A stretch of 64,000 bases of DNA from Bacteroidota bacterium. Lineage in GTDB: Bacteria > Bacteroidota > Bacteroidia > JAFLBG01. Position 1 is the first letter of the stretch, and every line of letters begins with the position of its first letter. The DNA is taken from NCBI GenBank assembly GCA_017303975.1, contig JAFLBG010000004.1, forward strand, positions 62,001-126,000. The letters run 5' to 3'. The notes under the pieces were generated by a model that did no database searches, was not told the DNA's origin, and saw only the letters and a list, made by a program, of their open reading frames with translations. This document shows positions 34,067 to 44,600 of the stretch, piece after piece. Made by a program: the position numbers and the translations under genes.

Positions 34067-35305
34067 GTGGATAAACTTAAACTAATAGCATTTACGCATA
34101 AAAACTATCCGGGCGAAGAACTTGGAAAGTTGCATATTGAAGATACCGAAGCGCAAGAAAAACTTACGCAATTGAAAGTATCTCTTCAATTGGATGAATT
34201 ATTGTTTATTTCAACCTGTAATCGGGTCGAATTTTTGTTTTCTACAGAAGAAGAGTTAACAGCTTCGTTTGTAAAAAAATTCATTTCTACTTTTTACGAG
34301 AACCTTGATGCGCACACGCAAGCAAAATTGAGCAAGTTGGCGTTGTGCTTAGAAAACGAGGATGCTCTTAGGCATTTATTTTCGGTAGCATCTTCCTTAG
34401 ATTCGTTGGTGGTGGGAGAGCGTGAAATAATTACGCAAGTGCGAAGTGCATACGAACAATGCAAAAAGATGGGATTGACAGGTGATTCGATTCGGTTGGT
34501 TGTTCAAAAAACAATTGAGAACGCAAAAGAAGTTTACACCAAAACAAACATTGCTAGAAACCCGGTATCTGTGGTGTCTCTAGCGTATCGTAAATTGCGC
34601 GAACTGAACTGCAAATTGGATTCACGCATATTAATTATTGGCAGTGGTGTTACAAATACAGCTATGGCGCAGTATTTAAAAAAGCATGGCTTCAAAAATT
34701 TTACAGTTTATAATAGAACCCTTGCCAACGCAGAGAATTTAGCAACTGATTTGAGCGGAAAAGCGTTTGCCCTTTCCGATTTAAAAAATCACACTACCGG
34801 ATTTGATGTATTGGTAGTATGTACAGGAGCTACGCAAGCAATTATTACTCCCGAGCTATACACCACTTTAGTAGCAAACGAAACCGGCAAAAAAGTAATT
34901 GTTGATTTGGCAATGCCGCACAATGTAGAAGACGCTGTGGTTAAAGCGTTCCCAACAAATTATATTTCTATAGCCGAATTAAAAGACATTGCAGAAAAGA
35001 ATCTACAAGAGCGCGTAAGTGAATTGAAATCGTGCGAACAGATTATAGAAAATAATATTGCCGCCTTTAAAGAAGGCTATCGTGCCAGAAGAGTAGAAAG
35101 AGCTATGGGTTTTGTGCCTCAAAAAGTAAAGGAAATAAAAGAGACGGCACTCAACGAAGTTTTTGCAAAAGATATTGAACAACTAGACGAAAAGTCGAAA
35201 GAAACCCTTGATAAGGTGTTGAATTATTTTGAAAAAAAATACATCAGCGTTCCAATGAAAATGGCTAGAGAGATTATCTTAGAAGAGATACAGGCCAATA
35301 AATAG
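34067..35305 (+). CDS. hemA: Glutamyl-tRNA reductase
   Basis: 412 residues from a GTG start (MDKLKLIAFTHKNYPGEEL). The catalytic Cys is C51 in STCNRVE. The NADPH domain starts around 180 (ILIIGSGVTNTAMAQYL) and a dimerisation helix region ends the protein. It reduces glutamyl-tRNA to glutamate-1-semialdehyde, the first committed step of C5-pathway tetrapyrrole synthesis. The next genes are the hemC-hemD fusion (25 bases downstream) and then gltX, which makes its substrate. Confidence 0.95.
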   Translation: MDKLKLIAFTHKNYPGEELGKLHIEDTEAQEKLTQLKVSLQLDELLFISTCNRVEFLFSTEEELTASFVKKFISTFYENLDAHTQAKLSKLALCLENEDALRHLFSVASSLDSLVVGEREIITQVRSAYEQCKKMGLTGDSIRLVVQKTIENAKEVYTKTNIARNPVSVVSLAYRKLRELNCKLDSRILIIGSGVTNTAMAQYLKKHGFKNFTVYNRTLANAENLATDLSGKAFALSDLKNHTTGFDVLVVCTGATQAIITPELYTTLVANETGKKVIVDLAMPHNVEDAVVKAFPTNYISIAELKDIAEKNLQERVSELKSCEQIIENNIAAFKEGYRARRVERAMGFVPQKVKEIKETALNEVFAKDIEQLDEKSKETLDKVLNYFEKKYISVPMKMAREIILEEIQANK

Positions 35306-35330
35306 TATTTATCTGCACCCGATACATTAA

Positions 35331-36911
35331 ATGAAAGCTCCCAAAATAATCATAGGTTCAAGAGGTAGTGATTTAGCGTTGTGGCAGGCCAATTTTATTT
35401 TGAAGAAGCTAGAAGAGGCCGGTGTAATCGCAGAAATTAAAATCATTAAAACCAAAGGTGATAAAATTCAAGACTTATCATTTGATAAAATCGAAGGAAA
35501 GGGTTTTTTTACCAAAGAACTGGAAGATGCCTTATTGAACAATGAGATTGATTTAGCGGTTCATTCATGCAAAGATTTACCAACCGCATCGCCTAAAGGG
35601 CTTTCTATTGTTGGGTATTCATACCGAGAAAATCCCGCTGATTTATTATTAATCAACAAGGAGGCGGTTGATGAAAAACAAAAATTCAATTTAAAAAAAG
35701 AAGCCGTTGTTGGCACTTCATCATCTAGAAGAAAGTCGCAATTGCTTGCATTTAGGGGTGACTGTAAGATTGAGGATTTAAGAGGAAATGTTCCAACACG
35801 CATTCAAAAATTAAGAGAAAAAAAATACGATGCCATACTTCTTGCTGCTGCAGGCATAGAGCGATTGAATATTGATTTAACCGATGTGTGGGTAGAAGAG
35901 CTTTCGCCTAAAGAGTATATTCCCGCAGCTGCGCAAGGTGTGTTGGCCTTGCAAACCAGAAGCAATGATAAAGATCTTATTGCTATTGTTCGGAATAAAA
36001 TTAACGAACCAGAAGTAGAAGATATTGTGAGTATAGAGCGAGAATTGCTGGCCTTGTTTGACGGTGGGTGCCAAATTCCTTTAGGAATTTTTGCTGAAAA
36101 ATTCGAGAATGAACACGAAGAGCTTATATACTGCGTACGAGTAGCGCATTCAAAAACATGGGACGCAACACCGGCTTATTATTATTACGAATCTAAGAAG
36201 CGAGAGAATTTTTCGGATCGTTTTATGGATAAAATAAAATCCATAAAACCGGTTTCCGTTTTTATTACAAGAGATGTTAACGAAAAAGGATTGTTCTATA
36301 AATCCTTGTCAGCAAAAGGATTTACGGTGCAGGGGCGAGCATTGATTGATATTAAAAAAATCCCTCTTCGTCCTACACCACCTACTGAATGGATATTTTT
36401 CTCTAGCAAAAATGCCGTAAAATATTTTTTTGACCAAAAGCCTCAATTGGCATCGGATGTACGATATGCTGTAGTAGGCAAAGGTACGGGAGATGAATTA
36501 AAAAAATACGGTAAACGTGCTGAATTTATTGGCTATTCAACAGATACACGTTTAACCGGCAAACAATTTGCTGCGTTGGTAGGCAGCAGAAAAGTACTAT
36601 TCCCACAAGCAAAGGGAAGTTTTAAAACAATACAAAAACAATTTACCAAACCCGGACAAGCTATTGATTTGATTGTGTACGAAAGTATTAAACGAAACGA
36701 AGAAGAAATCCCAAATGCGGATATCCTTGTATTTACAAGCCCTTCCAATGTAGAAGCCTTTTTCGAAAAACACAAAATAAAAGAAAATCAAAAAGTAATT
36801 GCTATGGGTGATGCAACAGCCAATGCGCTAAAGGAACACCGAGTAGTTATAAACAAAAAGCCGGCAACGTTTGATGATATAGGTCTAGTGCAATCTGTGT
36901 TGGGTGTTTAG
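35331..36911 (+). CDS. hemC-hemD: HemC-HemD fusion: hydroxymethylbilane synthase and uroporphyrinogen-III synthase
   Basis: 526 residues with two enzymes in one chain. The N-terminal part (about 1-300) is HemC: IIGSRGSDLALWQAN, FTKELEDALL, HSCKDLPT, GTSSSRRKSQL, and the dipyrromethane-cofactor Cys247 in FDGGCQIPLG. The C-terminal part (about 305-526) is HemD: VFITRDVNEKGLFYKSL, IFFSSKNAVKYFF, AVVGKGTGDELKKYG, VFTSPSNVEAFFEKH. Together they turn porphobilinogen into uroporphyrinogen III, passing the unstable hydroxymethylbilane between domains. hemB, hemL and hemE are not in the window. Confidence 0.93.
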   Translation: MKAPKIIIGSRGSDLALWQANFILKKLEEAGVIAEIKIIKTKGDKIQDLSFDKIEGKGFFTKELEDALLNNEIDLAVHSCKDLPTASPKGLSIVGYSYRENPADLLLINKEAVDEKQKFNLKKEAVVGTSSSRRKSQLLAFRGDCKIEDLRGNVPTRIQKLREKKYDAILLAAAGIERLNIDLTDVWVEELSPKEYIPAAAQGVLALQTRSNDKDLIAIVRNKINEPEVEDIVSIERELLALFDGGCQIPLGIFAEKFENEHEELIYCVRVAHSKTWDATPAYYYYESKKRENFSDRFMDKIKSIKPVSVFITRDVNEKGLFYKSLSAKGFTVQGRALIDIKKIPLRPTPPTEWIFFSSKNAVKYFFDQKPQLASDVRYAVVGKGTGDELKKYGKRAEFIGYSTDTRLTGKQFAALVGSRKVLFPQAKGSFKTIQKQFTKPGQAIDLIVYESIKRNEEEIPNADILVFTSPSNVEAFFEKHKIKENQKVIAMGDATANALKEHRVVINKKPATFDDIGLVQSVLGV

Positions 36912-36957
36912 GGGATATCCCTTTAAAATTATACATTTACTTTCATTTTAAATTACT

Positions 36958-38529
36958 ATGGAAAACAGAAGAGTTCGTGTTCGTTTTGCACCAAGCCCAA
37001 CAGGTGGTTTACACATGGGTGGTGTGCGCACTGCGTTGTTTAATTATTTATTTGCAAAAAAACACGGAGGCGATTTTCTACTTCGTATCGAAGATACCGA
37101 TCAAACCCGCTATGTAGAAGGCGCGGAGGAATATATAGTTGCAGCTCTTACTTGGACAGGAATTAAAATTGACGAAGGAGTAAGCGTTGGAGGGCCTTAT
37201 GCTCCTTACCGTCAGTCGGAGCGAAAAGAATTGGGAGTCTATAAAAAATATGCAGATCAGCTAATTGCAAGTGGTCATGCTTATTATGCATTTGATACAG
37301 CCGAGGAGTTAGATGCAATGCGCAAACGCTTGGAAGCGGCTAAGGTAGCTGCTCCGCAATACAATGCGGTAAGCAGGCAAACCATGAAAAATTCGTTGAC
37401 ATTATCCGAGGACGAAACTAAAAAACTATTAGATGCCGGAACTCCTTATGTAGTGCGCTTAAAAGTGCCCCGCAGCGAAGAAATTCGTTTTCACGATATC
37501 ATTCGTGGATGGGTGGTTGTTAATTCGGCACAGGTAGATGATAAGGTATTATTAAAATCTGATGGTATGCCAACCTACCATTTGGCGCACATTGTAGATG
37601 ATTATGAAATGAAAATTTCTCACGCTATTCGTGGGGAGGAATGGTTGCCTTCCGCGCCTGCGCATATTCTTATTTATCGTTATTTAGGATTAGAAGATGT
37701 AATGCCTCAATACGCCCATTTACCGCTTATTTTGAAGCCTGATGGGAAAGGAAAACTTTCTAAAAGAGATAAGTCCGGATTGCCAATGTTTCCGCTTAAT
37801 TGGCACGATAAGTCAACCGATGAACATTATGTAGGTTACAGAGAGATTGGTTATTTTCCTCAAGCATTTGCGAATATGCTTGCACTAATTGGATGGAATC
37901 CGGGCACTACGCAAGAAATTTTTTCTATGCAAGAATTGTGTGATGCATTTTCATTAGAGCGAGTAAACAAAGCGGGTGCGAAGTTTGATCCAGATAAAAC
38001 CAAATGGTTTAATCAGCAATATTTGCGAATGCAATCGGATGCTGAATTAGCAGCATTGTTTCTTCCAATTTTAAAAGAAAAGATAAAAACAATTCCTGCA
38101 GAGGAACAACCTAAGGCAGAGCAATTGAGCAACAACAAACATTTTGTAGAACAAGTATGTAGGTTGGTAAAGGAAAAGTCACATTTTGTTTCTGAGTTTT
38201 GGGATTTTGGTAGTTACTTTTTTATGTTGCCTGCGCAATACGATGCCGAAGTTGTTAAGAAAAGAGCGACTCCCCAAACAATAGGATTTGTGGGCGAAAT
38301 GAGAACAGCCTATGCATCATTAACAGGCTTTTCTGCAGTAGCAACAGAACAATTATTTAAACAAGTAGCCGAAAAGGTTGGTGTTGGGCCGGGACAAGTA
38401 ATGCAATTATTTAGAGTGTGTATTAGTGGCGCAGCCGGTGGTCCTGCATTGTTTGAGATGATGGAATTGCTAGGTAAAGAAGAAGTCTTGAAACGCTTAG
38501 ATAAAGCACTGTCCAGCCTGTCGAATTAA
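36958..38529 (+). CDS. gltX: Glutamyl-tRNA synthetase
   Basis: 523 residues, class I aminoacyl-tRNA synthetase. The HIGH-type motif is HMGG (19-22) in FAPSPTGGLHMGGVRTALF and the KMSKS-type motif is KLSKRDKSG at about 265. A C-terminal anticodon-binding domain follows (about 320-523). It charges tRNA-Glu for translation and supplies the substrate of HemA, whose gene is two upstream. A 46-base gap separates it from the hemC-hemD gene, and a strong terminator follows. Confidence 0.96.
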   Translation: MENRRVRVRFAPSPTGGLHMGGVRTALFNYLFAKKHGGDFLLRIEDTDQTRYVEGAEEYIVAALTWTGIKIDEGVSVGGPYAPYRQSERKELGVYKKYADQLIASGHAYYAFDTAEELDAMRKRLEAAKVAAPQYNAVSRQTMKNSLTLSEDETKKLLDAGTPYVVRLKVPRSEEIRFHDIIRGWVVVNSAQVDDKVLLKSDGMPTYHLAHIVDDYEMKISHAIRGEEWLPSAPAHILIYRYLGLEDVMPQYAHLPLILKPDGKGKLSKRDKSGLPMFPLNWHDKSTDEHYVGYREIGYFPQAFANMLALIGWNPGTTQEIFSMQELCDAFSLERVNKAGAKFDPDKTKWFNQQYLRMQSDAELAALFLPILKEKIKTIPAEEQPKAEQLSNNKHFVEQVCRLVKEKSHFVSEFWDFGSYFFMLPAQYDAEVVKKRATPQTIGFVGEMRTAYASLTGFSAVATEQLFKQVAEKVGVGPGQVMQLFRVCISGAAGGPALFEMMELLGKEEVLKRLDKALSSLSN

Positions 38530-38530
38530 T

Positions 38531-38578
38531 AAAAAAAAGAGCACGAGTGATTTTAAAATTTCACTCGTGCTCTTTTTT
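38531..38578. terminator. Bidirectional terminator between gltX and the M16 peptidase gene
   Basis: Arms 38533-38550 and 38561-38578 pair over GAGCACGAGTGA/TCACTCGTGCTC with flanking A and T runs, so it can stop transcription from either side. The two genes converge here. Confidence 0.9.
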
Positions 38579-38591
38579 AATTTCAGTTATT

Positions 38592-41501
38592 TTAGTACCC
38601 AAAAATATCTTTAAGTGTTAGGTAGTTAACCTTTCCGTATTTCTCAAGTGTTTTAATATCTAAAAGATCTTTTTTCCCTAAAACCAGAATGGTATAATTT
38701 TTACCTTTTATGTGTTGGTTAAAAAATTCTTTTGTGGTTTGCAAGTTTAATGCCGGTAAAGCGGCATATATATCCTTGTTTATATCGTACTCGTACCCTA
38801 ATTTTTTTGCAGCCAAATAGTTTGGAATAATACTCTGGCGCGGCATTCTGTTGGTTCGAATTTGTTGTAAAATAGATTCTTTAGACGCGCTGAATGTATT
38901 TTCTGCTTCAGTCATATTGGTAAGTAATTCCATCATAGACGACATTGCCTCTGGAAGCTTATCTGCCTGTGTTCCTAGGCGTGCCGAAACATAATGGTGT
39001 TTATCCAACTCTCTTGGCATGGTATATCTTGCTCCTGCTGAGTAAGCAAGCGCTTTAGATTCTCTTATTTCTTGAAAAACAATAGACGACATGCCTGCAC
39101 CGTAATATTCATTAAACATAGAAATAGCAGGAATATTTTCTTTAGAGAATTTTAAGTCTCTATTTAGAAAAACAATCTCTGCTTGTTTCATGTCATAATC
39201 AATCACGAAAACTTCTTTTTCGCTAGGCTTTTCTGTAAACGCAACTGTTGGGGCTGGAGCATCCTTTTTTTGAGCGGTGGTGCCGTGTATTTTGGTTACA
39301 ACAGGAAGAAAAATGTTTTCTTCTGAAGGACCGAAATAGCTAATGGTGTGTTTGTACGAAGTTAGATTTTTTATTAGTGTTGTAAGTTCTACAGCATCAA
39401 GCTTTTTTAGTTCTTCTTCAGATAGAATATTTGTAAATGGGGATTTTGGACCATATACACCATAGCTGCGAAGTGCATTTTGTGCAATAAATCCTTTGTC
39501 AAGCTTATTGTCTTCACGCACTTTTAGTAAGTCAAGCACCAAGTTGTCAAGTGCTTCTTTGTCCGGCTTACAGTCATTCAGCGTTGTTTCAAACAATGTT
39601 AGTGCTTTCTCAAAATACTTGTTTAGTCCACTTACCGAAATGATTACCTCATCCTCTGTACAAGCCATGTTATAAGTGCACGCAATTTTATAAAACTCTT
39701 CTTGTAGTTGCTCTGCAGTATATTTAGTTGTACCTAGATAAGAAAAATATCCTGCTGCAATTGGCAATCGCTTGTCGTGCATCTGTCCCATTGGAATTCG
39801 GTAGGAGAGAGAAAATAAATCATTCTCTGTGTTTTTACACGACAAAACCTCTAGTGTATTGAGCGAAGATTTTTTTATTTCTTTTTTAAAGTCAACAAAT
39901 TCGGGTTGTATAGTTTCTATAGAAGCGCTTAAAATAGTTTTAACAAAAGGAGATTGATCGTTTCTGTTTACCTCAACCGGTGTAATTTGAGGCTTTACAA
40001 CCTTTTCGTTGTTTTTACTTTCTCCAGTTTTTTTGTAAACAGCTACATAGTTATTGCTAAAATATTTTTTAGTAAAATCCATTATTTGCTGTTTAGTAAT
40101 TTTCTCTAATCTATCATACGTATTTACTTCTTGCGCCCAATTGGTGTGGGTTACAAAAGAGTTTACCATGGCTTCTGTACGAACCATGTTGCTTCTTACT
40201 TTGTCCATTTCTTCGGCCTTCAAGTTGTTTACAATAGCGTTTGGAAGCCAATCAGGGAATTCTCCCTTTTTTAGTTTTTCAATTTGTTCTAAAAGCAGCT
40301 CCTTTACTTGATCTAATGTTTGTCCTTCTTTTGGACTCCCACCTAGTATCATGCAAGAGTAATCTTTCATTACCATTGGCATACAGTTTCCACCCAATAG
40401 TTTTTGTTTTTGATTTAAGTTCAAATCGATTAATCCTGCTGCATCATTGCTTAATATTTTGGATACTAGTAACGCTAGGTCTGCATCCGTTGTTCCTGCT
40501 CCTCCGGCAATTCTGTAGCCAAGCATTATGTTTTCGGCATTAGGGCCATAAACAGTTTTTACGATTGGTGCCTTTATTTCATCTTCGGGTGAGAATGTAA
40601 AACTAGGTACAGGCTTTGGTGCATACGAGCCAAATTTCTCATCAATTAAACGAATTGTTTTGTCCGGATCAATATCGCCCGAAAGGCAGATTGCCATATT
40701 GTTAGGCACGTAGTGTGTGTTGTAGTATTTTTTAATTTCTGTTATGGATGGATTTTTAAGATGTTCTACAGTGCCTATGGTTGTTTGTGTTCCGTAGGTG
40801 TGTTTTTGCCACAATCCTTCCAACAAAGCTTCAAATGCTTGGTTTCCGTCATTATCCATTCCAATGTTTTTTTCTTCATACACTGCTTCTAGCTCAGTGT
40901 GAAAGATGCGCAGAACGGGCTGTCTAAATCTTTCTGCTTGAATAGCAAGCCAGTTGTTTAGTTGATTTGATGGGATGTCGGTTATATAAACCGTTTGTTC
41001 AACCCATGTGTAGGCGTTGTCTCCTTGACCGCCAATGGCGGCAGTCATTTTATCGTATTCGTTTGCAATAGCGTATTTAGCAGCAATGCCGGATAGGCTA
41101 TCAATTGTGCGGTAGATGGCTTTACGTTTTTTTTCGTCAGTAGTTTTTCTATATACCTCAAATGTTTTTTCTATTTCATCTAGATATTTTTTTTCAGTTG
41201 CATAATCTTTTGTTCCAAATTGACTGGTTCCTTTAAAAAGCATATGCTCTAAATAGTGCGCCAATCCTGTTGCATCTTTAGGGTCGTTTTTACTTCCTGC
41301 ACGCACAGCAATAGCTGTTTGAATACGAGGCTCGGCTTTGTAAATACTCATGTACACCGTAAGCCCGTTCTGCAATTGGTAAATTCGGACATTTAGGGGG
41401 TCGTTTGGAACAGAGCTGTAGGTATATGTTTTAGGCGCTGTTTGTGCAAACGAAATTTGGATACTTGCACAAAGTAGATAGAGTAATACTAGTTTTCGCA
41501 T
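38592..41501 (-). CDS. M16 family metallopeptidase (pitrilysin/insulinase-like), periplasmic
   Basis: 969 residues with a signal peptide (cleavage near SFAQT, residue 20). The inverted zinc motif HYLEH (82-86) lies in LAHYLEHMLFKGTSQFG; the distal Glu ligand is in ELEAVYEEKNIG. Two M16 repeats are visible: an active N-terminal half (about 30-500) and a C-terminal half (about 520-960) lacking the HxxEH motif, which closes the substrate chamber. It degrades short peptides, probably in the periplasm. It stands alone on its strand. Confidence 0.9.
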   Translation of the reverse strand: MRKLVLLYLLCASIQISFAQTAPKTYTYSSVPNDPLNVRIYQLQNGLTVYMSIYKAEPRIQTAIAVRAGSKNDPKDATGLAHYLEHMLFKGTSQFGTKDYATEKKYLDEIEKTFEVYRKTTDEKKRKAIYRTIDSLSGIAAKYAIANEYDKMTAAIGGQGDNAYTWVEQTVYITDIPSNQLNNWLAIQAERFRQPVLRIFHTELEAVYEEKNIGMDNDGNQAFEALLEGLWQKHTYGTQTTIGTVEHLKNPSITEIKKYYNTHYVPNNMAICLSGDIDPDKTIRLIDEKFGSYAPKPVPSFTFSPEDEIKAPIVKTVYGPNAENIMLGYRIAGGAGTTDADLALLVSKILSNDAAGLIDLNLNQKQKLLGGNCMPMVMKDYSCMILGGSPKEGQTLDQVKELLLEQIEKLKKGEFPDWLPNAIVNNLKAEEMDKVRSNMVRTEAMVNSFVTHTNWAQEVNTYDRLEKITKQQIMDFTKKYFSNNYVAVYKKTGESKNNEKVVKPQITPVEVNRNDQSPFVKTILSASIETIQPEFVDFKKEIKKSSLNTLEVLSCKNTENDLFSLSYRIPMGQMHDKRLPIAAGYFSYLGTTKYTAEQLQEEFYKIACTYNMACTEDEVIISVSGLNKYFEKALTLFETTLNDCKPDKEALDNLVLDLLKVREDNKLDKGFIAQNALRSYGVYGPKSPFTNILSEEELKKLDAVELTTLIKNLTSYKHTISYFGPSEENIFLPVVTKIHGTTAQKKDAPAPTVAFTEKPSEKEVFVIDYDMKQAEIVFLNRDLKFSKENIPAISMFNEYYGAGMSSIVFQEIRESKALAYSAGARYTMPRELDKHHYVSARLGTQADKLPEAMSSMMELLTNMTEAENTFSASKESILQQIRTNRMPRQSIIPNYLAAKKLGYEYDINKDIYAALPALNLQTTKEFFNQHIKGKNYTILVLGKKDLLDIKTLEKYGKVNYLTLKDIFGY

Positions 41502-41540
41502 ATTTCTTATTTATAAATTATTTTTAAATAGTTCAAAACA

Positions 41541-41570
41541 ATTCCCCTCTTGAGAGGGGCTAGGGGTGTG
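41541..41570. repeat. Dispersed hairpin repeat, copy 2
   Basis: CCCCTCT-TG-AGAGGGG (41544-41559) followed by CTAGGGGTGTG. The reverse complement matches the repeat at 1682-1712 in layout and sequence. It lies between the M16 gene start and the end of the propeller/SpoIIE gene. Confidence 0.55.
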
Positions 41571-41626
41571 TAATATATACAATTTGAGAAGAATTATCAA
41601 TAAATGAATACCGTCAATCCTTTGAG

Positions 41627-44600
41627 TTAAATCACCTTTATGCCCATTACCAACACATCGTCCACAGCTTCGTTTGCGCCTTGCCAGCTTTCTAACTCTG
41701 TTTTAACTGCAAATTCTTGCTCTTTCATGGGTAGATGTTGTATTGAAAGTAGTAATTTTTCTAAATTTTTGGTCATAAATTTTTTGTCTTTAGGTCCGCC
41801 AAATTGGTCGGCATAACCATCTGAAAAAAGGTAGAAACTGTCGTTTTTATTTATCTGAATGGTGTGACTGGTAAATGCTTTCGATTCATCATAAAAACCA
41901 CCAATAGCGTTGCTGTTGCCTTTTATTTTTATCAGCTCGTTATTTTTAAGGTAATACAATGGTCTGTTAGCGCCTGCAAATGTAAGTTCGTTTGTTATGT
42001 GATTTATTCTGCACAGCGCAATGTCCATTCCATCGCGTGTTTCGGAGGTTAGTACACTTTGTTTTAATGTGCTGGTTACCAAATTGTCCAACTCTTTAAG
42101 CATTTGCGATGGTTCGTATATTTTCTTTTCGTTTACAATTTGATTTAACGAAGAGTTACCCACCATAGAAACGAATGCTCCGGGAACGCCATGTCCGGTG
42201 CAATCTACCATAGCTATAAATGAAAAGTTTTCTTTTTTTGTGAACCAATAGAAATCCCCACTTACAATATCTTTTGGGCGATAGTAAATAAAAAAATCTT
42301 TGTAAGCTCTGCCAATATCGTATGTTAAAGGAAGTATCGCTTCTTGAATTTTTTTTGCGTACGAAATACTATCGGTAATGTCTTTATTTTTTTGCTCAAT
42401 TACTTTTTTCTGTTCTACCACCTCTGTGGTGCGCTCTTTTACTTGCTTTTCGAGTATCTCTGATTTTTTTTGAAGTCGATAAGTACGGTAGCGAATAAAT
42501 AAAAAAATGCTGATGCCTATGCAAGTAGCTACTAAAAGTAAAAACCAAGAGCGCTTGTAGAATGGTGGAGTGATAATAAAATGAAACTTTGCAGGTTCTT
42601 TATTCCAAATACCATCGGCATTACAAGCCTTTACTAAAAAAGTGTATTCTCCGGGAGCAAGGTAATCGAACGTTTTTTTTATGTCTTTTGTTGGCATTGA
42701 CCAATTCTCATTTTCAGAGCCTTCTAGTTTCCATTGGTAAAGCACCTTTTTGGGGTCGGTTAAACTAATGCCGATGTAATTGAACGTAATATTGTTTTGT
42801 GAGTACGAAAATTCAGTTTGTGTTGTCTTTGTTGAATCGCCTAAAGTAACATCTGTAATATACGTTCTGGGTTCGTACGGATTTGGAACATCTTTCTCCG
42901 GATAATATTTCATTACTCCGTTTACGGTACCAAACCACAAGTGTCCTTCGGAGTCTTCGTAAGCAGCATTTAGGTTGGTTTCTATGCCCATAAAACCCTC
43001 TGCTTTTCCGTAATGTTTAAATGTATTAGCAACTTGGTCGTATTTGTCAACACCTTTGCTGCTGCCAATCCAAATGTTGTTGTTTTTATCACAAAGCACA
43101 AAATAGGCGTCATCAGAGGTAAGTCCATCTGCTGTTGTAAAGGAAATAAATTTATGTCCGTTGTATTTATATATACCACCACTTTGTGTGCCAATCCATA
43201 TATTGCCTACTTTGTCTTCGCAGATGGAGTTGATGTTGTCGTGTTCTAGATTGGTAGTTCTATTAAAACGAGTATAACCTTTGCCGTCTATCTTTAACAA
43301 GCCACCTTGTGTTCCAATCCAGGTGTTTTTCTTTGAGTCGATAAACACTTTGTTTACCATTAAGTTGTCGATACCGTATTTTGAATTTAAGGTATCAACT
43401 TTATTGGTTAGTGTGTTGAACAAAAAAGCACCACCTCCCCAACTGCCTATTACTAAGTTGTTTTCAGCGGTTACGCAAATAGTGCTAATAGTTTTAGTAA
43501 ACGAACCAACTTTTTCAAATTTATTTTTTGTGCTATTAAAATAAGAGAGTGTTCCATTGTTCCCACCAACCCATAGTTTCCCGTTTTTATCAATGGCAGA
43601 TGCCATTAGGGTTGTTTGTTTAAACTCTTTTAAATCGTAGTAGTGTTTATATGAAACAGGAGCGTTGCTGTTTTCAGAAATCTCTATAAGCCCGTTATCT
43701 GTGCATGTCCATATTTTTTTATCGGCAGTTTGTATAACAGACCAACTGTTTTTCAAAACATTTTTAATAGTAGAAAAATTATGCAACTCAAATTTTTGTT
43801 GTGCAGCATTTATTTTACAAACACCATTTAGGGAGCCAATCCAGATGTTGCCTTCTTTGTCTTCGAGGAGGGATAAGATTTGCGACCCTAGTAAACCATT
43901 TTTTTCTGAAAGTGTTTTCTTGTGCTTATTTGTCTTTAAGCTTACAATATATATATCCCCATTATTTGCACCTGCTATAATTTCTCCTTTTTGAGTTTCC
44001 AAAATGGAGGTTATTGTATTATAATCTGGGATGAAAATTAGATTCAAAAACATTTTTTCCTCTATTGTTTTCAATCTCAAAAGACTATTGGTTGTGGCTA
44101 CTACATAATTATCTTTTGATTTAATCAAGCCAAATACAGATAGAGTTAAATCTGAATAAAAAATCTTTGTGAAGTCGCTAGAATAGACAAATAACCCCCC
44201 AAAGCTACCTAAAATTATATTTCTGTTGCTGTCGAGTAATAAAGAAGAAATGTTTTTTATACTGTTTTTAAGTTTTATTTTTTTAAGAGAATTGTTGAAT
44301 ATATTCAAACTCCATAATCCATTTTCGTTTGTTGCTATGAGTAATTCTGATTTGTTTCTTTTGATGATGCTATTAATTCTTGTTATTATATCTGGATGTT
44401 TGATTGTAGATTCAATTTGACCATTATTAATATTTAAACAACTTATTTCCCCAGACTGATGGCCAATAAAAAGTACACTGTCTATTATGTTAAGGGTAGA
44501 TATAAAATTTGTGGCTAATCCATTTTTTCGAGTATATACTTCAGAGTAATTTCCACCTAATTTAAGAAGACCATCTGCTGTCCCAATCCATATAAATCCC

